48,178 nucleotides of DNA, taken from an uncultured SAR86 cluster bacterium (GTDB taxonomy: Bacteria; Pseudomonadota; Gammaproteobacteria; Magnimaribacterales; TMED112). Numbering within the stretch: position 1 is the stretch's first letter; each line of letters begins with the position of its first letter. The stretch covers positions 1 through 48,178 of the forward strand of contig CACIDC010000006.1 in NCBI GenBank assembly GCA_902585315.1, given 5' to 3'. Positions 25,102 to 33,969 of the stretch are shown piece after piece. The position numbers and the translations under genes were made by a program. The notes beneath the pieces are model-generated. The model saw nothing but the letters and a program-made list of their open reading frames with translations, was not told the DNA's origin and did not search any database.

Positions 25102-25957
25102 TTTAGAAAACTTTGAAGTTGATCTTCAAAAAAGAATAAATTCGAAGCTAAATTCTTATTTAAATTCAAACAGTCAAATTGAAGAAGCAATAAAGTTTGC
25201 ACTCTCAGCTCCAGGCAAGCGCGTAAGACCATCATTACTATATCTTGTAGGTGATATTTATAACATTTCCCTAGAGAGATTAGATTCATTAGCTTTAGCA
25301 TCAGAAATAATTCATACCTATTCTTTAGTTCATGATGACTTGCCGTGCATGGACGATGATGATCTTCGTAGAGGTCAACCAACACTTCATAAAAAGTATT
25401 CGGAAGCAACCGCTGTGCTTGCAGGTGATGCAATGCAATCATTAGCAATCCAAATAATTCTTGAGGATGACAAATTATCGAATGAGCATAAAGTTTCAAT
25501 ATTAAAGTTATTAGTCGAGAGCATTGGGTATAAAGGCATGATACTTGGACAAGAACAAGATATAAGCTTTGAGGGAAAATCTGTAAATAAAGATGAAATA
25601 ATTGAAATGAATTACCTGAAAACGGGCTTGTTAATTGAATTCTGTATTTTAGCTCCTTTAATTATTGCTAATATGGAGGAAAAAGAATGGAATACAATTG
25701 CAAAAAATGTAGGTATAGCTTTTCAATTAATTGATGACTTACTTGATTTAGAAGAATCAGAAGAAAATTTAGGTAAAGCTACAAATAAAGATCACTCTAA
25801 AAATAAAAAAAATTTCCCCTTGATATTAGGCCGATCAGAAACAATTAATGAAATAAAAAAATTTCATTCTGAAACAATGGAATCATTTTCAAAATTAAGT
25901 TTAAATAAGCATCCATTAAAGATTTATGTCGAAAATTTGTTTAATAGAAGAAGTTAA
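25061..25957 (+). CDS. ispA: Farnesyl diphosphate synthase (polyprenyl synthetase)
   Basis: Builds geranyl and farnesyl diphosphate from C5 units for quinones and undecaprenyl phosphate. The 298-residue protein has GKRVRPSLLYL, the first Asp-rich motif LVHDDLPCMDDDDLRRG with the CM residues between the aspartates typical of bacterial FPP synthase, and the second motif FQLIDDLLDLEE. The ATG at 25061 has AGAG 8 bases upstream but gives a 41-base overlap with xseB. A GTG at 25088, which would overlap by 14 bases, is the alternative start. Its stop shares a base with the dxs ATG. Confidence 0.93.
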   Translation: MTALQNLLKVTKLNLENFEVDLQKRINSKLNSYLNSNSQIEEAIKFALSAPGKRVRPSLLYLVGDIYNISLERLDSLALASEIIHTYSLVHDDLPCMDDDDLRRGQPTLHKKYSEATAVLAGDAMQSLAIQIILEDDKLSNEHKVSILKLLVESIGYKGMILGQEQDISFEGKSVNKDEIIEMNYLKTGLLIEFCILAPLIIANMEEKEWNTIAKNVGIAFQLIDDLLDLEESEENLGKATNKDHSKNKKNFPLILGRSETINEIKKFHSETMESFSKLSLNKHPLKIYVENLFNRRS

Positions 25958-27813
25958 TGAAGATTTTTAAAGAATTTCCCAAAAGCAAACCAAAAAATAA
26001 TTTACTAGATAGGGTAAATTTACCTGCTGATCTAAAGAAATTAAATTTAGATGAGCTAGAAACTTTAGCTGATGAATTAAGAGAGTTCTTGCTCTACTCA
26101 GTAAGTCAGTCCGGAGGTCACTTTGGTGCTGGATTAGGTGCTATTGAACTAACTATTGCATTGCATTATGTCTTAGATCTGCCAAACGATAAAATCGTTT
26201 GGGATACTGGTCATCAAGCTTATCCCCATAAGATACTTACAGGTAGAAGGGATAAGATGCACAGAATAAGACAGCTAGATGGATTGGCTGCATTCCCTTC
26301 TATTACAGAATCAGAGTATGATGCTATGAGTGTTGGGCATTCAAGCACATCAATAAGTGCATCTTTAGGCATGAATGAAGCAAATCAATTATTGAAAGGG
26401 AATAAAACTATCTTTTCAGTTATTGGAGATGGAGCTATGACAGCTGGTCTTGCCTTTGAAGGCCTTATGCATGCTGGCCATCTAGGAAGAAACCTTAATA
26501 TTGTTTTGAACGACAATGATATGTCTATTTCAAAAAATAAAGGAGGATTGTCAGATTATCTAGCAAAAGTATGGGCATCTAAAAGTTATAAAAAACTTAA
26601 ATCGAGTGGGAAAAAAGTTCTTAAAAATTTGCCCTTTGGCTTACACATTTCTAGGTCGCTGAAAGATGGTCTGAAATCAGCTGTGATGCCTGGTAATTTA
26701 TTTGAGGATATTGGTTTGCACTACATCGGACCAATTGATGGTCATGATGTGAAATTACTTGTTAAAACTCTTGAAAGAATGAAAGAAAAATCTGAACCGT
26801 ATTTGCTTCATATCATCACAAAGAAAGGTGCAGGATTTGAACCTGCAGAGAATGAAAGAATAAAATTTCATGCAATATCTAAGATTGAAACGAATCCTTC
26901 TAAACCACAAACAAAATTTCAAGACGTTTTTGGTGAGTGGCTATGCGACAAAGCAGAAGTCGAAAAAAAATTGGTTGCCATTACCCCTGCCATGAAAGAA
27001 GGCTCGGGAATGGTAAATTTTGAAAAAAAATACCCTGCGCGATTTTATGATGTTGCTATTGCTGAGCAACATGCTGTGACATTTGGTGCCGGCCTAGCCC
27101 TTGGCGGAATGAAACCGGTGGTTGCAATATATTCAACTTTTTTACAAAGAGCTTATGATCAACTTATTCATGACGTATGCCTAGAAAATATTGATGTTAC
27201 ATTTGCTTTAGATAGAGCGGGCATTGTAGGTGAAGATGGACCAACGCATTCTGGTAGTTTTGATGTAAGTTTTATGCGCTGTATTCCAAATCTAGTTATT
27301 GCCATACCATCAGATGAAAATGAAACAAGAGTTCTTCTGAATACTTGTTTTGAGCACTCTGGACCTGCGGCAGTAAGGTATCCAAGGGGATCTGGCTGTG
27401 GTGCTTTAGTTAAAAAAGAGTTCTCAGTAGTTGAAATTGGAAAGGGAAAAAAAATAAGGGATGGTGAAGATGTATGCATTTTAAACTTTGGAGTCCTTAT
27501 AGATAGAGCCTTAGAAATTGCCAATGAAAATAATTATGGTTTATGCGATATGAGATTTGTGAAGCCTTTAGATGAAAAATTAATAGATGAAATATGTAGC
27601 AAATATTCAAAAATTGTAACGCTTGAAGATCATACTACGAAAGGTGGTTGTGGTAGCGCCATAAATGAATATTTTTCTACCAAGAAGATTGCTTTACCTA
27701 TTTTAAATCTAGGCTTAGATGATGCTTTTCCTGAACATGGGAGTAGAAATGAAATTCTTAAACTCAATGGCTTAGATGTTGATTCAATTAAAAAGGAGAT
27801 ATCAAATTTTTAA
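25957..27813 (+). CDS. dxs: 1-deoxy-D-xylulose 5-phosphate synthase
   Basis: A thiamine diphosphate enzyme that condenses pyruvate and glyceraldehyde 3-phosphate, the entry step of the MEP isoprenoid pathway. The 618 residues include GGHFGAGLGAIELTIALHYV, DTGHQAYPHKILTGR, the ThDP motif GDGAMTAG...NDNDMSIS, the catalytic Glu segment VAIAEQHAVTFGAGLA and DRAGIVGEDGPTHSG. Length is normal. The ATG overlaps the ispA stop by one base, so xseB-ispA-dxs form one coupled set. The 3' end overlaps thiL, which runs the other way, by 4 bases. ThiL makes the cofactor that Dxs needs. Confidence 0.97.
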   Translation: MKIFKEFPKSKPKNNLLDRVNLPADLKKLNLDELETLADELREFLLYSVSQSGGHFGAGLGAIELTIALHYVLDLPNDKIVWDTGHQAYPHKILTGRRDKMHRIRQLDGLAAFPSITESEYDAMSVGHSSTSISASLGMNEANQLLKGNKTIFSVIGDGAMTAGLAFEGLMHAGHLGRNLNIVLNDNDMSISKNKGGLSDYLAKVWASKSYKKLKSSGKKVLKNLPFGLHISRSLKDGLKSAVMPGNLFEDIGLHYIGPIDGHDVKLLVKTLERMKEKSEPYLLHIITKKGAGFEPAENERIKFHAISKIETNPSKPQTKFQDVFGEWLCDKAEVEKKLVAITPAMKEGSGMVNFEKKYPARFYDVAIAEQHAVTFGAGLALGGMKPVVAIYSTFLQRAYDQLIHDVCLENIDVTFALDRAGIVGEDGPTHSGSFDVSFMRCIPNLVIAIPSDENETRVLLNTCFEHSGPAAVRYPRGSGCGALVKKEFSVVEIGKGKKIRDGEDVCILNFGVLIDRALEIANENNYGLCDMRFVKPLDEKLIDEICSKYSKIVTLEDHTTKGGCGSAINEYFSTKKIALPILNLGLDDAFPEHGSRNEILKLNGLDVDSIKKEISNF

Positions 27814-28700
27814 AAAGAATCCCAGCCTAGTTTTTCAAAATTAACATTTTTACCTTCTTTATCCATTACTAAAATGTTTTCTTCTTCAGTAATTCTTCCT
27901 ATTAAAAAAGAAGTAGGTAAAGTTTTTCTAATAGATTCACTGTGCTTTGAATTAGATGTAAAAAGTAATACATAATCATCACCAGCTACTAAATCATCAA
28001 TTGTATTAATATAGGTCTCTTCAAGAATATTTAGAACTGCTCCTTTTTTTGATTGTTTGCATATTCTGCTGAGATCTAATAGCAAGCCATCTGATACATC
28101 TATGGCTGAGTTCATATATGGCTGTAATGCTTTGATTGTTTTTACCGATAGTAATTTTGGTTTGAGGTACTGATTAGGTAAATCTAAGATTTGTTTCTTA
28201 TATTTTTCGTATCCTTGCTTTCCTAAACCTAATACATTTGAAATATAAATGTCATCACCAGCTTTTGCTCCGCTTCGTTTGATAATTTTTTCAAACTGCT
28301 TACCAAAAACTGTGACAGAAATATTTAATTCTCCTTTTGTTAGATCGCCGCCAATGAGATTTGTACCATAATCTTCATTAAAGTCCTTTATCCCTAGAGA
28401 AAATTTTTCAAACCATTGATCTGTAGGATCTGGATGAGTAATGTTTAGCAAATAACCTTCTGGGTAAGCGCCCATGGCAATTATATCTGATGCTGCAATT
28501 GCTATTGCTCTGTAAGCTATATAGTACGAATCAAGTAAACTTGGAAAATGAACATCAGCTACAGAACTATCTGAAGAAATTAGCAAATCCTCCGGTGAAG
28601 AAATAATTGCAGAGTCATCCCCAATCTCAAGGGGAAATTTAGCACTTACTTTGGTGTAAGGTTTTAAATATTTTTCAAGAAAATATTCTTCTTTATTCAC
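27810..28700 (-). CDS. thiL: Thiamine-monophosphate kinase
   Basis: Phosphorylates thiamine monophosphate to the active diphosphate. The 296-residue protein belongs to the AIR synthase/ThiL fold. It shows EIGDDSAII near the N-terminus, SSDSSVADVHFP (metal and substrate Asp), RAIAIAASDIIAMGAYPEGY, an internal LIGGDLTKG and the C-terminal AIDVSDGLLLDLSRI. The sequence is somewhat divergent (for example SSDSSVADVHF in place of the usual SVDT-LVEGVHF) but all catalytic segments are present. It shares one base with the stop of the upstream thiolase gene and converges on dxs. Confidence 0.92.
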   Translation of the reverse strand: MNKEEYFLEKYLKPYTKVSAKFPLEIGDDSAIISSPEDLLISSDSSVADVHFPSLLDSYYIAYRAIAIAASDIIAMGAYPEGYLLNITHPDPTDQWFEKFSLGIKDFNEDYGTNLIGGDLTKGELNISVTVFGKQFEKIIKRSGAKAGDDIYISNVLGLGKQGYEKYKKQILDLPNQYLKPKLLSVKTIKALQPYMNSAIDVSDGLLLDLSRICKQSKKGAVLNILEETYINTIDDLVAGDDYVLLFTSNSKHSESIRKTLPTSFLIGRITEEENILVMDKEGKNVNFEKLGWDSF

Positions 28701-29890
28701 TAAGAGGGATATCGCTCAAATAAGCCTGCTGCTCCCATACCGCCACCAACACACATAGTAACAACTCCAAACTGTTGTTCTCTGTTTTGAAGTTCTCTAA
28801 CAATGTGTCCAGTTAATCTTGACCCAGTCATACCAAACGGGTGGCCTATAGCTATGGAACCACCATCTACATTTAATTTATCCATAGGGATTCCTAATTC
28901 ATCTCGACAGTAAACTACTTGAACGGCAAAAGCTTCATTAAGCTCCCATAATCCAATATCTTCGATAGTTAAATTATTTTGAGCCAATAGTTTTGGAATA
29001 GCGAAAACAGGGCCTATTCCCATTTCATCGGGATTACAGCCAACCGTTGTGAAGCCTCGAAAATAAGCTTTAGGTTTTAAACCGAGCTCAAGGGCTTTGT
29101 CTTCAGACATTACTAATGTAATAGATGCACCATCTGACATTTGAGAAGAATTACCAGCTGTAACACTACCATTTTCGTCAAAAACAGGTTTGAGAGCTGA
29201 CAAACCTTCCATAGTTGTCGTTGGTCTATTACATTCATCTTTAACACATTCAGCATCAACTACTTTTTGCTCGCCAGTTTCTTTATTTGTCAAAAGCATT
29301 TGGGTTTTCATTGGAACAATTTCATCATCGTATCTACCGGCCTCTTGAGCTTCTGCAGTTCTTAATTGGCTTTGAAGAGAATATTCGTCTTGGGACTCTC
29401 TCGAAACGTTATATCTTTTTGCGACAACCTCAGCTGTTGTACCCATTGGAAAATAGATGCCTGGATTTTCAGCGTTTATCTTATCATTTACAAATCCATT
29501 CATATTTATGTTAGGTTGTGTCATTGAGATAGATTCAACACCACCAGCGATGACTGTATCATAACCACCTGCCATTATCTGTCCAGCAGCCATAGAAACA
29601 GTTTGTAAGCCAGATGAACAATACCTATTAACGGTTGTGCCTCCAACAGTAATTGGTAATTTCGATAAAATCACTGAGTTTCTGCCTATGTTGTGACCTG
29701 TTGCACCCTCTGGATTACCGCAGCCCATAATGACATCCTCCACTGCATCAGCAGGAAGGTTTGGATTTCTATCCAACATTTCATCAATTAGGTGAGATAG
29801 CATATCGTCTCCCCTAGTCATATTAAATGTACCTCTAAAAGATTTTGCTAAACCGGTCCTTACACTATCTACTATTACAACATTTTTCAT
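28700..29890 (-). CDS. Acetyl-CoA C-acyltransferase (thiolase)
   Basis: Thiolase of 396 residues, either degradative 3-ketoacyl-CoA thiolase or acetoacetyl-CoA thiolase. The acylated Cys is in NRYCSSGLQTVSMA, the catalytic His in GGSIAIGHPFGMTGSR and the second Cys in TMCVGGGMGAAGLFE. Two ATG codons are close together; I chose the one at 29890 because GGAG lies 6 bases before it, while it abuts the ATG at 29896 directly. No FadB partner lies next to it; downstream is thiL, upstream a small LETM1-like gene. Exact substrate range is not determinable here. Confidence 0.92.
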   Translation of the reverse strand: MKNVVIVDSVRTGLAKSFRGTFNMTRGDDMLSHLIDEMLDRNPNLPADAVEDVIMGCGNPEGATGHNIGRNSVILSKLPITVGGTTVNRYCSSGLQTVSMAAGQIMAGGYDTVIAGGVESISMTQPNINMNGFVNDKINAENPGIYFPMGTTAEVVAKRYNVSRESQDEYSLQSQLRTAEAQEAGRYDDEIVPMKTQMLLTNKETGEQKVVDAECVKDECNRPTTTMEGLSALKPVFDENGSVTAGNSSQMSDGASITLVMSEDKALELGLKPKAYFRGFTTVGCNPDEMGIGPVFAIPKLLAQNNLTIEDIGLWELNEAFAVQVVYCRDELGIPMDKLNVDGGSIAIGHPFGMTGSRLTGHIVRELQNREQQFGVVTMCVGGGMGAAGLFERYPS

Positions 29891-29908
29891 ATTCATCTCC
29901 GTGAAAAA

Positions 29909-30223
29909 TTATTTTAACTTGTTTTCGTCATCATTTAAATCGAGTTTCTTGTACCAAGCTGGAATTATATCTATACCAAGCTTTTGTGCCCTTTTAAATA
30001 AATATGGAATAGTTATTGGAGAGAAAGGCAAAATCAGCAATATTCCAAAACCAGCACCTTTCAATATTTCCCTTAATTGTTTATTTGCTAGTTTTAGATA
30101 TTTCTTATCTTCTGTTTCTAGGTAAGTATAAAAATTATCAAGCATCTCAGTATTTGCCTCATTTTCCTCTTTTAAGGCATTTACCAAGTTTTCAAGATGT
30201 TTATTAATTGTCTTAAATTCCAT
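29909..30223 (-). CDS. Small LETM1-like protein
   Basis: A 104-residue protein with a charged helical N-terminal half and one hydrophobic segment at about 55-72. The stretch KGAGFGILLILPFSPITIP followed by KRAQKLGIDIIPAWY resembles the core of the LETM1 domain, in which a membrane segment is followed by a Pro-bounded LGI(D)xxP motif. In mitochondria LETM1 proteins take part in cation/proton exchange; the bacterial short forms have no function I can cite. The ATG immediately follows a terminator T-tract, and the only Shine-Dalgarno-like sequence (AGAGG, 8 bases upstream) is the 3' arm of that hairpin. A thiolase gene follows 18 bases downstream. Confidence 0.68.
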   Translation of the reverse strand: MEFKTINKHLENLVNALKEENEANTEMLDNFYTYLETEDKKYLKLANKQLREILKGAGFGILLILPFSPITIPYLFKRAQKLGIDIIPAWYKKLDLNDDENKLK

Positions 30224-30253
30224 AAAAAAAACCTCTGCCGAAGCAGAGGTTTT
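30224..30253 (-). terminator. Rho-independent terminator with UUCG loop after the TonB receptor gene
   Basis: Read on the minus strand, a GC-rich 7-base-pair stem (CCTCTGC paired with GCAGAGG) closes a TTCG tetraloop. Flanking A-T pairs extend the stem, and eight T follow at 30231-30224. This is a textbook intrinsic terminator 20 bases past the TonB receptor stop codon. Read on the plus strand it also has a short T-rich tail, but no plus-strand gene ends here. It is the only clear intrinsic terminator I found in the window. Confidence 0.9.
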
Positions 30254-30273
30254 ATTATATAAAATCTTATGTA

Positions 30274-33246
30274 TTAGAAGTTATATTGTATGGATATACC
30301 TCCGTTCATTGGCTCCTGCATGAAGAGGTTATAACCACCTCCGTTTGCTAGTGCACCTACGAAAGCACCCGTAATAATATCTTTATCTTCAATATTATGA
30401 ACATATAGATCCACCATCCATTTCCCGTCAGGAGATTCATATGTTATATCAACGTTCATGAAGTCGAATTCATCGACTAATTCATGGCTGTTGTTAAATA
30501 CAGTCAGATAAAAGTCACCTCTATAAATATAGTCTAGTCTAGCTGTAATTAGACCATTCTCGTTATTCATGACATCAACTTCAGCACCCATAGAGAATGA
30601 GATATCTGGTACTCCTGGCAGTTTTCTACCAGAAAGATCTTGAATCACAAAGCCCGTGTTTGGACAATCAGGTCCAACAAGAGCATTGAATGGTTGATTA
30701 CAAATACTACCTAAACTTCTGTAGATCATACCTACATCGGTCATACCAAAAACAACACCTTGAGATTCACCTATAGTGCTTGCATCAACAGATGTAATAC
30801 CATATGGGTTTCTTGGGTCGTAATCTTCATAACCCGCAAGCTCAGAAGTGTTGTATGCTCCAACAAAATTAAATCTTGAGTATGCATTTGGTGTAAATAA
30901 TGCTTCTAATTCAAACCCTGATATATCAACGTCTGAGTTGAAGGTTTGAGATGCAAGACCGATAATTTTATTCAGTTGCATACCTGTTACGGCATTCCAG
31001 AATACAGCAGAGTTTAGTTGTAACGCTCCACCCATGTATGTACCTTTAGTACCAACCTCAAAGATATTATGGACTTCCTCATCAACTAGTGACTGATTTT
31101 CGCCAGGCAATAAGTTTGTTGTTGGGTTGAAACCACCAGATTTAATACCTCTATCAGCTTTTAAATATAAAAGTGTACCGTCATCAAGTTTTTTATCTAA
31201 AATAATTCTTCCAGTAAACTCGTTTAGGTCTACAGATTGCTCAGGAGGATTAGGAAAACCATTAAGTGTTCCGTTATATCCTGTCAGAGATTGGGAAATA
31301 TCTGTAATACCTGAGAAAATAAAATCTGTTTGCGTGATGGAGTTAAACCTACCGCCTAAAGTAAGTGTATCAAACCATCTATTTTCAAGTTCAGTTTGAG
31401 TTTCGACAAATAAACCAAATGTTTCGGTTTCTGATCTATTCCATGACTGAAACTGTTGTTGCCAATCAGGTAAAGCAGGCAGAACAGGTATTAAACCAGC
31501 TGCTAATACACTTGAGATTGGGAGTCCAGCTAAAAACCTAACTTGGTTCGCCGCATCTACATGAGATTGATTCACACCGGCTACTGTTCCTGCGCCTTGA
31601 ATTTGTGGTAAAGCCGCAGCATTACCAACAAGTACTTGTTGCGCTAAAACAGCACAGTCAGTTGCAGGATCTGTACATTGGCCAGCTGCTAGTAATTGCG
31701 GAATTAAGGCTGCAATTTGAGCAGGCGTTGTTGGATCGGTTGCAACATAATCGGTTGCAGCTGCAATAATACCATTAAAAATGTTATCTACAGCAACACT
31801 ACCATAAGTTTGGAAATAAGTTGCCCAGAAACCTAGACCACCATAACCACCAAGATCTGGGAATAAGCCGCCGATTGGTCCTTTACTCACATCTGAGTAG
31901 TACTGCATACCAGGTGAGGTCACACCGTAAGTAGTTAACTGGTCGTTTGTAGAGTAATACAGCCCACCAGTTCCGTTCGTTTTGCTATCAAGATCTGACT
32001 GTATTCTTAATTCAAATTGCTTATTAGTGTAATTAGTTAAAGATTTATCAGCCGTTTCTGTTGTAGTAAAATTGCCTTCTACACCATAAAGATTAGCTTG
32101 AATTGGACCCATTCTATAATCTCTAGTTGATTGAAAACCATTTAGAGATTGAACATGGGCGTACTCTTGATCAATCCATGCATAAGTGACAAACATTTGA
32201 TAGTCATCGTTGATCATATGATCAAGCACTAAACTCGCACTTGTATCGAACCTTTCTAATCTAGGATTATAAGATTGAAATACTTGATTTGGATCACTTG
32301 GTATTACGGCATTATCTTGATAGCCAAGAGCTAAAACAGGAGTAACAATGTTTCCTGGATAGTTCAAGGTTATAAAATCAATTGAACCAAAAGCACCGAC
32401 ACCTGAATGGCTAACTCCTCTGTCCGGCAAACCATCGCCCCACTGATCGCAACCTAATAATTTATTAGTGTTACAAGCAGCATTTTGATGTCTAAATCTA
32501 GAATCATTTTCTTCATTATGCATCATTGTTAGTTTCAAAGATGTTGCATCTGAGATGTCGTAGATTGTTTTTACTCTGACACCTAAGTAGTCTCTGTCAT
32601 CAATATCAGAACCATCGAATAAGTTTTCAGTGTATCCATCTCTTTTAGTGGATCGGAAAGAAAATCTTGTTCTTAGATTTTCACCAGCACCAAAAGTCAT
32701 ACCACCTGAATACCTTTCCAAGCTCTTATCACCAAATTCTGCTTTGAAATATGCGTCTGTATCATCGCCTGGATCAATACTTTTTATTAAAAAAGTACCG
32801 CCCGGGTTATTACCACCAAAAAGAGTTCCTTGTGGACCCCTTAGCACTTCGAAACTGGCAAGATCAAATAGTTCGTTTTGAGCCATTTGAAGGCCACCCA
32901 TATTAATGTCATCTTGTCTTGGAGTTGCAACAGCAGCAAAGGAACCACCAACTGCATAGTTAGTCATCCCTCTGATCTGGATCACCGCACCAGCAAAGTT
33001 TGCTTTATTGAAAAGAACACCAGGAACGTTAAATTGGAAATCATAAAATTCCTTTAGATTCTTCGATTCGATATCTGACGCAGTTAACACTGTGACAGCA
33101 AGACCCGTATCCTGCAAGGATGTCTCTTTTCTTAAAGCTGTTGTAACAACTTCCTCAATATTATCTGAATCAACCGATTCAGAATCTTCTTGAGCATAAG
33201 AATAAGAACTGACTAGCAGAACTAATAATAATAGTATGTATCTCAT
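30274..33246 (-). CDS. TonB-dependent outer-membrane receptor
   Basis: Outer-membrane gated barrel for active uptake (990 residues). A signal peptide (MRYILLLLVLLVSSYSYAQ) precedes a TonB-box-like EEVVTTA. The plug domain follows: LTASDI, VIQIRGM, and FEVLRGPQGTLFGGNNPGG. The beta-barrel ends in a C-terminal aromatic residue (GGISIQYNF). The plug and barrel style is that of the large receptors common in SAR86 and sphingomonads; the ligand is unknown, and no transporter or degradative enzyme lies alongside. About residues 435-605 form an unusual Ala/Gly/Pro-rich insert with a Cys pair. I chose ATG at 33246 because GGGAG precedes it by 5 bases; an in-frame ATG at 33258 is less likely. Confidence 0.93.
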   Translation of the reverse strand: MRYILLLLVLLVSSYSYAQEDSESVDSDNIEEVVTTALRKETSLQDTGLAVTVLTASDIESKNLKEFYDFQFNVPGVLFNKANFAGAVIQIRGMTNYAVGGSFAAVATPRQDDINMGGLQMAQNELFDLASFEVLRGPQGTLFGGNNPGGTFLIKSIDPGDDTDAYFKAEFGDKSLERYSGGMTFGAGENLRTRFSFRSTKRDGYTENLFDGSDIDDRDYLGVRVKTIYDISDATSLKLTMMHNEENDSRFRHQNAACNTNKLLGCDQWGDGLPDRGVSHSGVGAFGSIDFITLNYPGNIVTPVLALGYQDNAVIPSDPNQVFQSYNPRLERFDTSASLVLDHMINDDYQMFVTYAWIDQEYAHVQSLNGFQSTRDYRMGPIQANLYGVEGNFTTTETADKSLTNYTNKQFELRIQSDLDSKTNGTGGLYYSTNDQLTTYGVTSPGMQYYSDVSKGPIGGLFPDLGGYGGLGFWATYFQTYGSVAVDNIFNGIIAAATDYVATDPTTPAQIAALIPQLLAAGQCTDPATDCAVLAQQVLVGNAAALPQIQGAGTVAGVNQSHVDAANQVRFLAGLPISSVLAAGLIPVLPALPDWQQQFQSWNRSETETFGLFVETQTELENRWFDTLTLGGRFNSITQTDFIFSGITDISQSLTGYNGTLNGFPNPPEQSVDLNEFTGRIILDKKLDDGTLLYLKADRGIKSGGFNPTTNLLPGENQSLVDEEVHNIFEVGTKGTYMGGALQLNSAVFWNAVTGMQLNKIIGLASQTFNSDVDISGFELEALFTPNAYSRFNFVGAYNTSELAGYEDYDPRNPYGITSVDASTIGESQGVVFGMTDVGMIYRSLGSICNQPFNALVGPDCPNTGFVIQDLSGRKLPGVPDISFSMGAEVDVMNNENGLITARLDYIYRGDFYLTVFNNSHELVDEFDFMNVDITYESPDGKWMVDLYVHNIEDKDIITGAFVGALANGGGYNLFMQEPMNGGISIQYNF

Positions 33247-33275
33247 ATACTCTCCCATAAGATATTTATCCTAAT

Positions 33276-33303
33276 ATAATATAACAATTAACAAGCTAAG
33301 CAA
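33276..33303 (-). promoter_or_regulatory. Possible sigma-70 promoter of the TonB receptor
   Basis: On the minus strand TTGCTT (33303-33298) and TATTAT (33281-33276) are separated by 16 bases and end about 30 bases before the chosen receptor start. This is the best-looking promoter in the window but still departs from consensus in both boxes. I found no Fur-box-like or other clear operator in the spacer. The spacer also separates the divergent nth gene, for which no promoter is obvious. Confidence 0.35.
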
Positions 33304-33315
33304 ACATTTGAAACA

Positions 33316-33969
33316 TTGAGAAAAGGCGAGAAAAGAGAAAAAATTATAAGTCTTCTAAATACTCATTTTCCCGATCCAGGCGTGCCATTGGATCATAAAG
33401 ATGCGTATACGTTGCTCATAGCTGTATTGCTGTCAGCACAATGTACAGACGAAAGAGTAAATCAAATTACACCTAAACTTTTTAAAAAAGCTTCAAACCC
33501 AATAAAAATGAGCAAATTAAGCCAAGATACTATTTATAAAATCATTAAACCGTGTGGCTTAGGTCCACAAAAATCAAAAGCCATAAAAAAACTTTCTGAG
33601 ATTTTAGTGAAAGATTACCAAGGTAAAGTGCCCAAAGATATTGAGCTTTTGAAGAAATTGCCAGGCGTTGGCCATAAAACTGCATCTGTAGTGGTAGCGC
33701 AAGCATTCGGCATTCCATCTTTTCCAGTTGATACACACATTCATAGATGTGCCCAAAGATGGGGCTTAACCTCTGGAAAAAATGTTGCAACTACAGAAAA
33801 AGATTTAAAGAAGTTTTTCCCCATTGAAGAATGGAATAAACTTCATATACAAATTATCATGTATGCTAGGAATTACTGTTCTGCTAGGAGCTGTTTTGGT
33901 CTTGAGTGTCCAATTTGTACTAGCTGTTACCCAAAGAGAAAATCGAAATTTATACATAAAAAACCATAA
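33316..33969 (+). CDS. nth: Endonuclease III (DNA glycosylase/AP lyase)
   Basis: Removes oxidised pyrimidines and cleaves the abasic site. The 217-residue protein has the HhH motif LPGVGHKTA with the catalytic Lys121, and Asp139 in FPVDTHIHR. The iron-sulfur cluster Cys residues near the end are C188, C193, C198, C201 and C204. The spacing C-x9-C-x2-C-x2-C (leaving out C193) differs from the standard C-x6-C-x2-C-x5-C and recalls the YC-x-A...CPIC ending seen in Chlamydia-type enzymes. The start is TTG, aligned with the E. coli N-terminus; no ATG is available nearby. Its stop shares a base with the glyA ATG. Confidence 0.92.
   Translation: MRKGEKREKIISLLNTHFPDPGVPLDHKDAYTLLIAVLLSAQCTDERVNQITPKLFKKASNPIKMSKLSQDTIYKIIKPCGLGPQKSKAIKKLSEILVKDYQGKVPKDIELLKKLPGVGHKTASVVVAQAFGIPSFPVDTHIHRCAQRWGLTSGKNVATTEKDLKKFFPIEEWNKLHIQIIMYARNYCSARSCFGLECPICTSCYPKRKSKFIHKKP

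Noticed and set aside
25098..25499. Open frame of 133 codons antisense to ispA
   Set aside because: ispA is supported by both Asp-rich motifs; the antisense frame shows no motif.
27168..27524. Open frame of 118 codons antisense to dxs
   Set aside because: Shadow of a strongly conserved gene; no start context or similarity seen.
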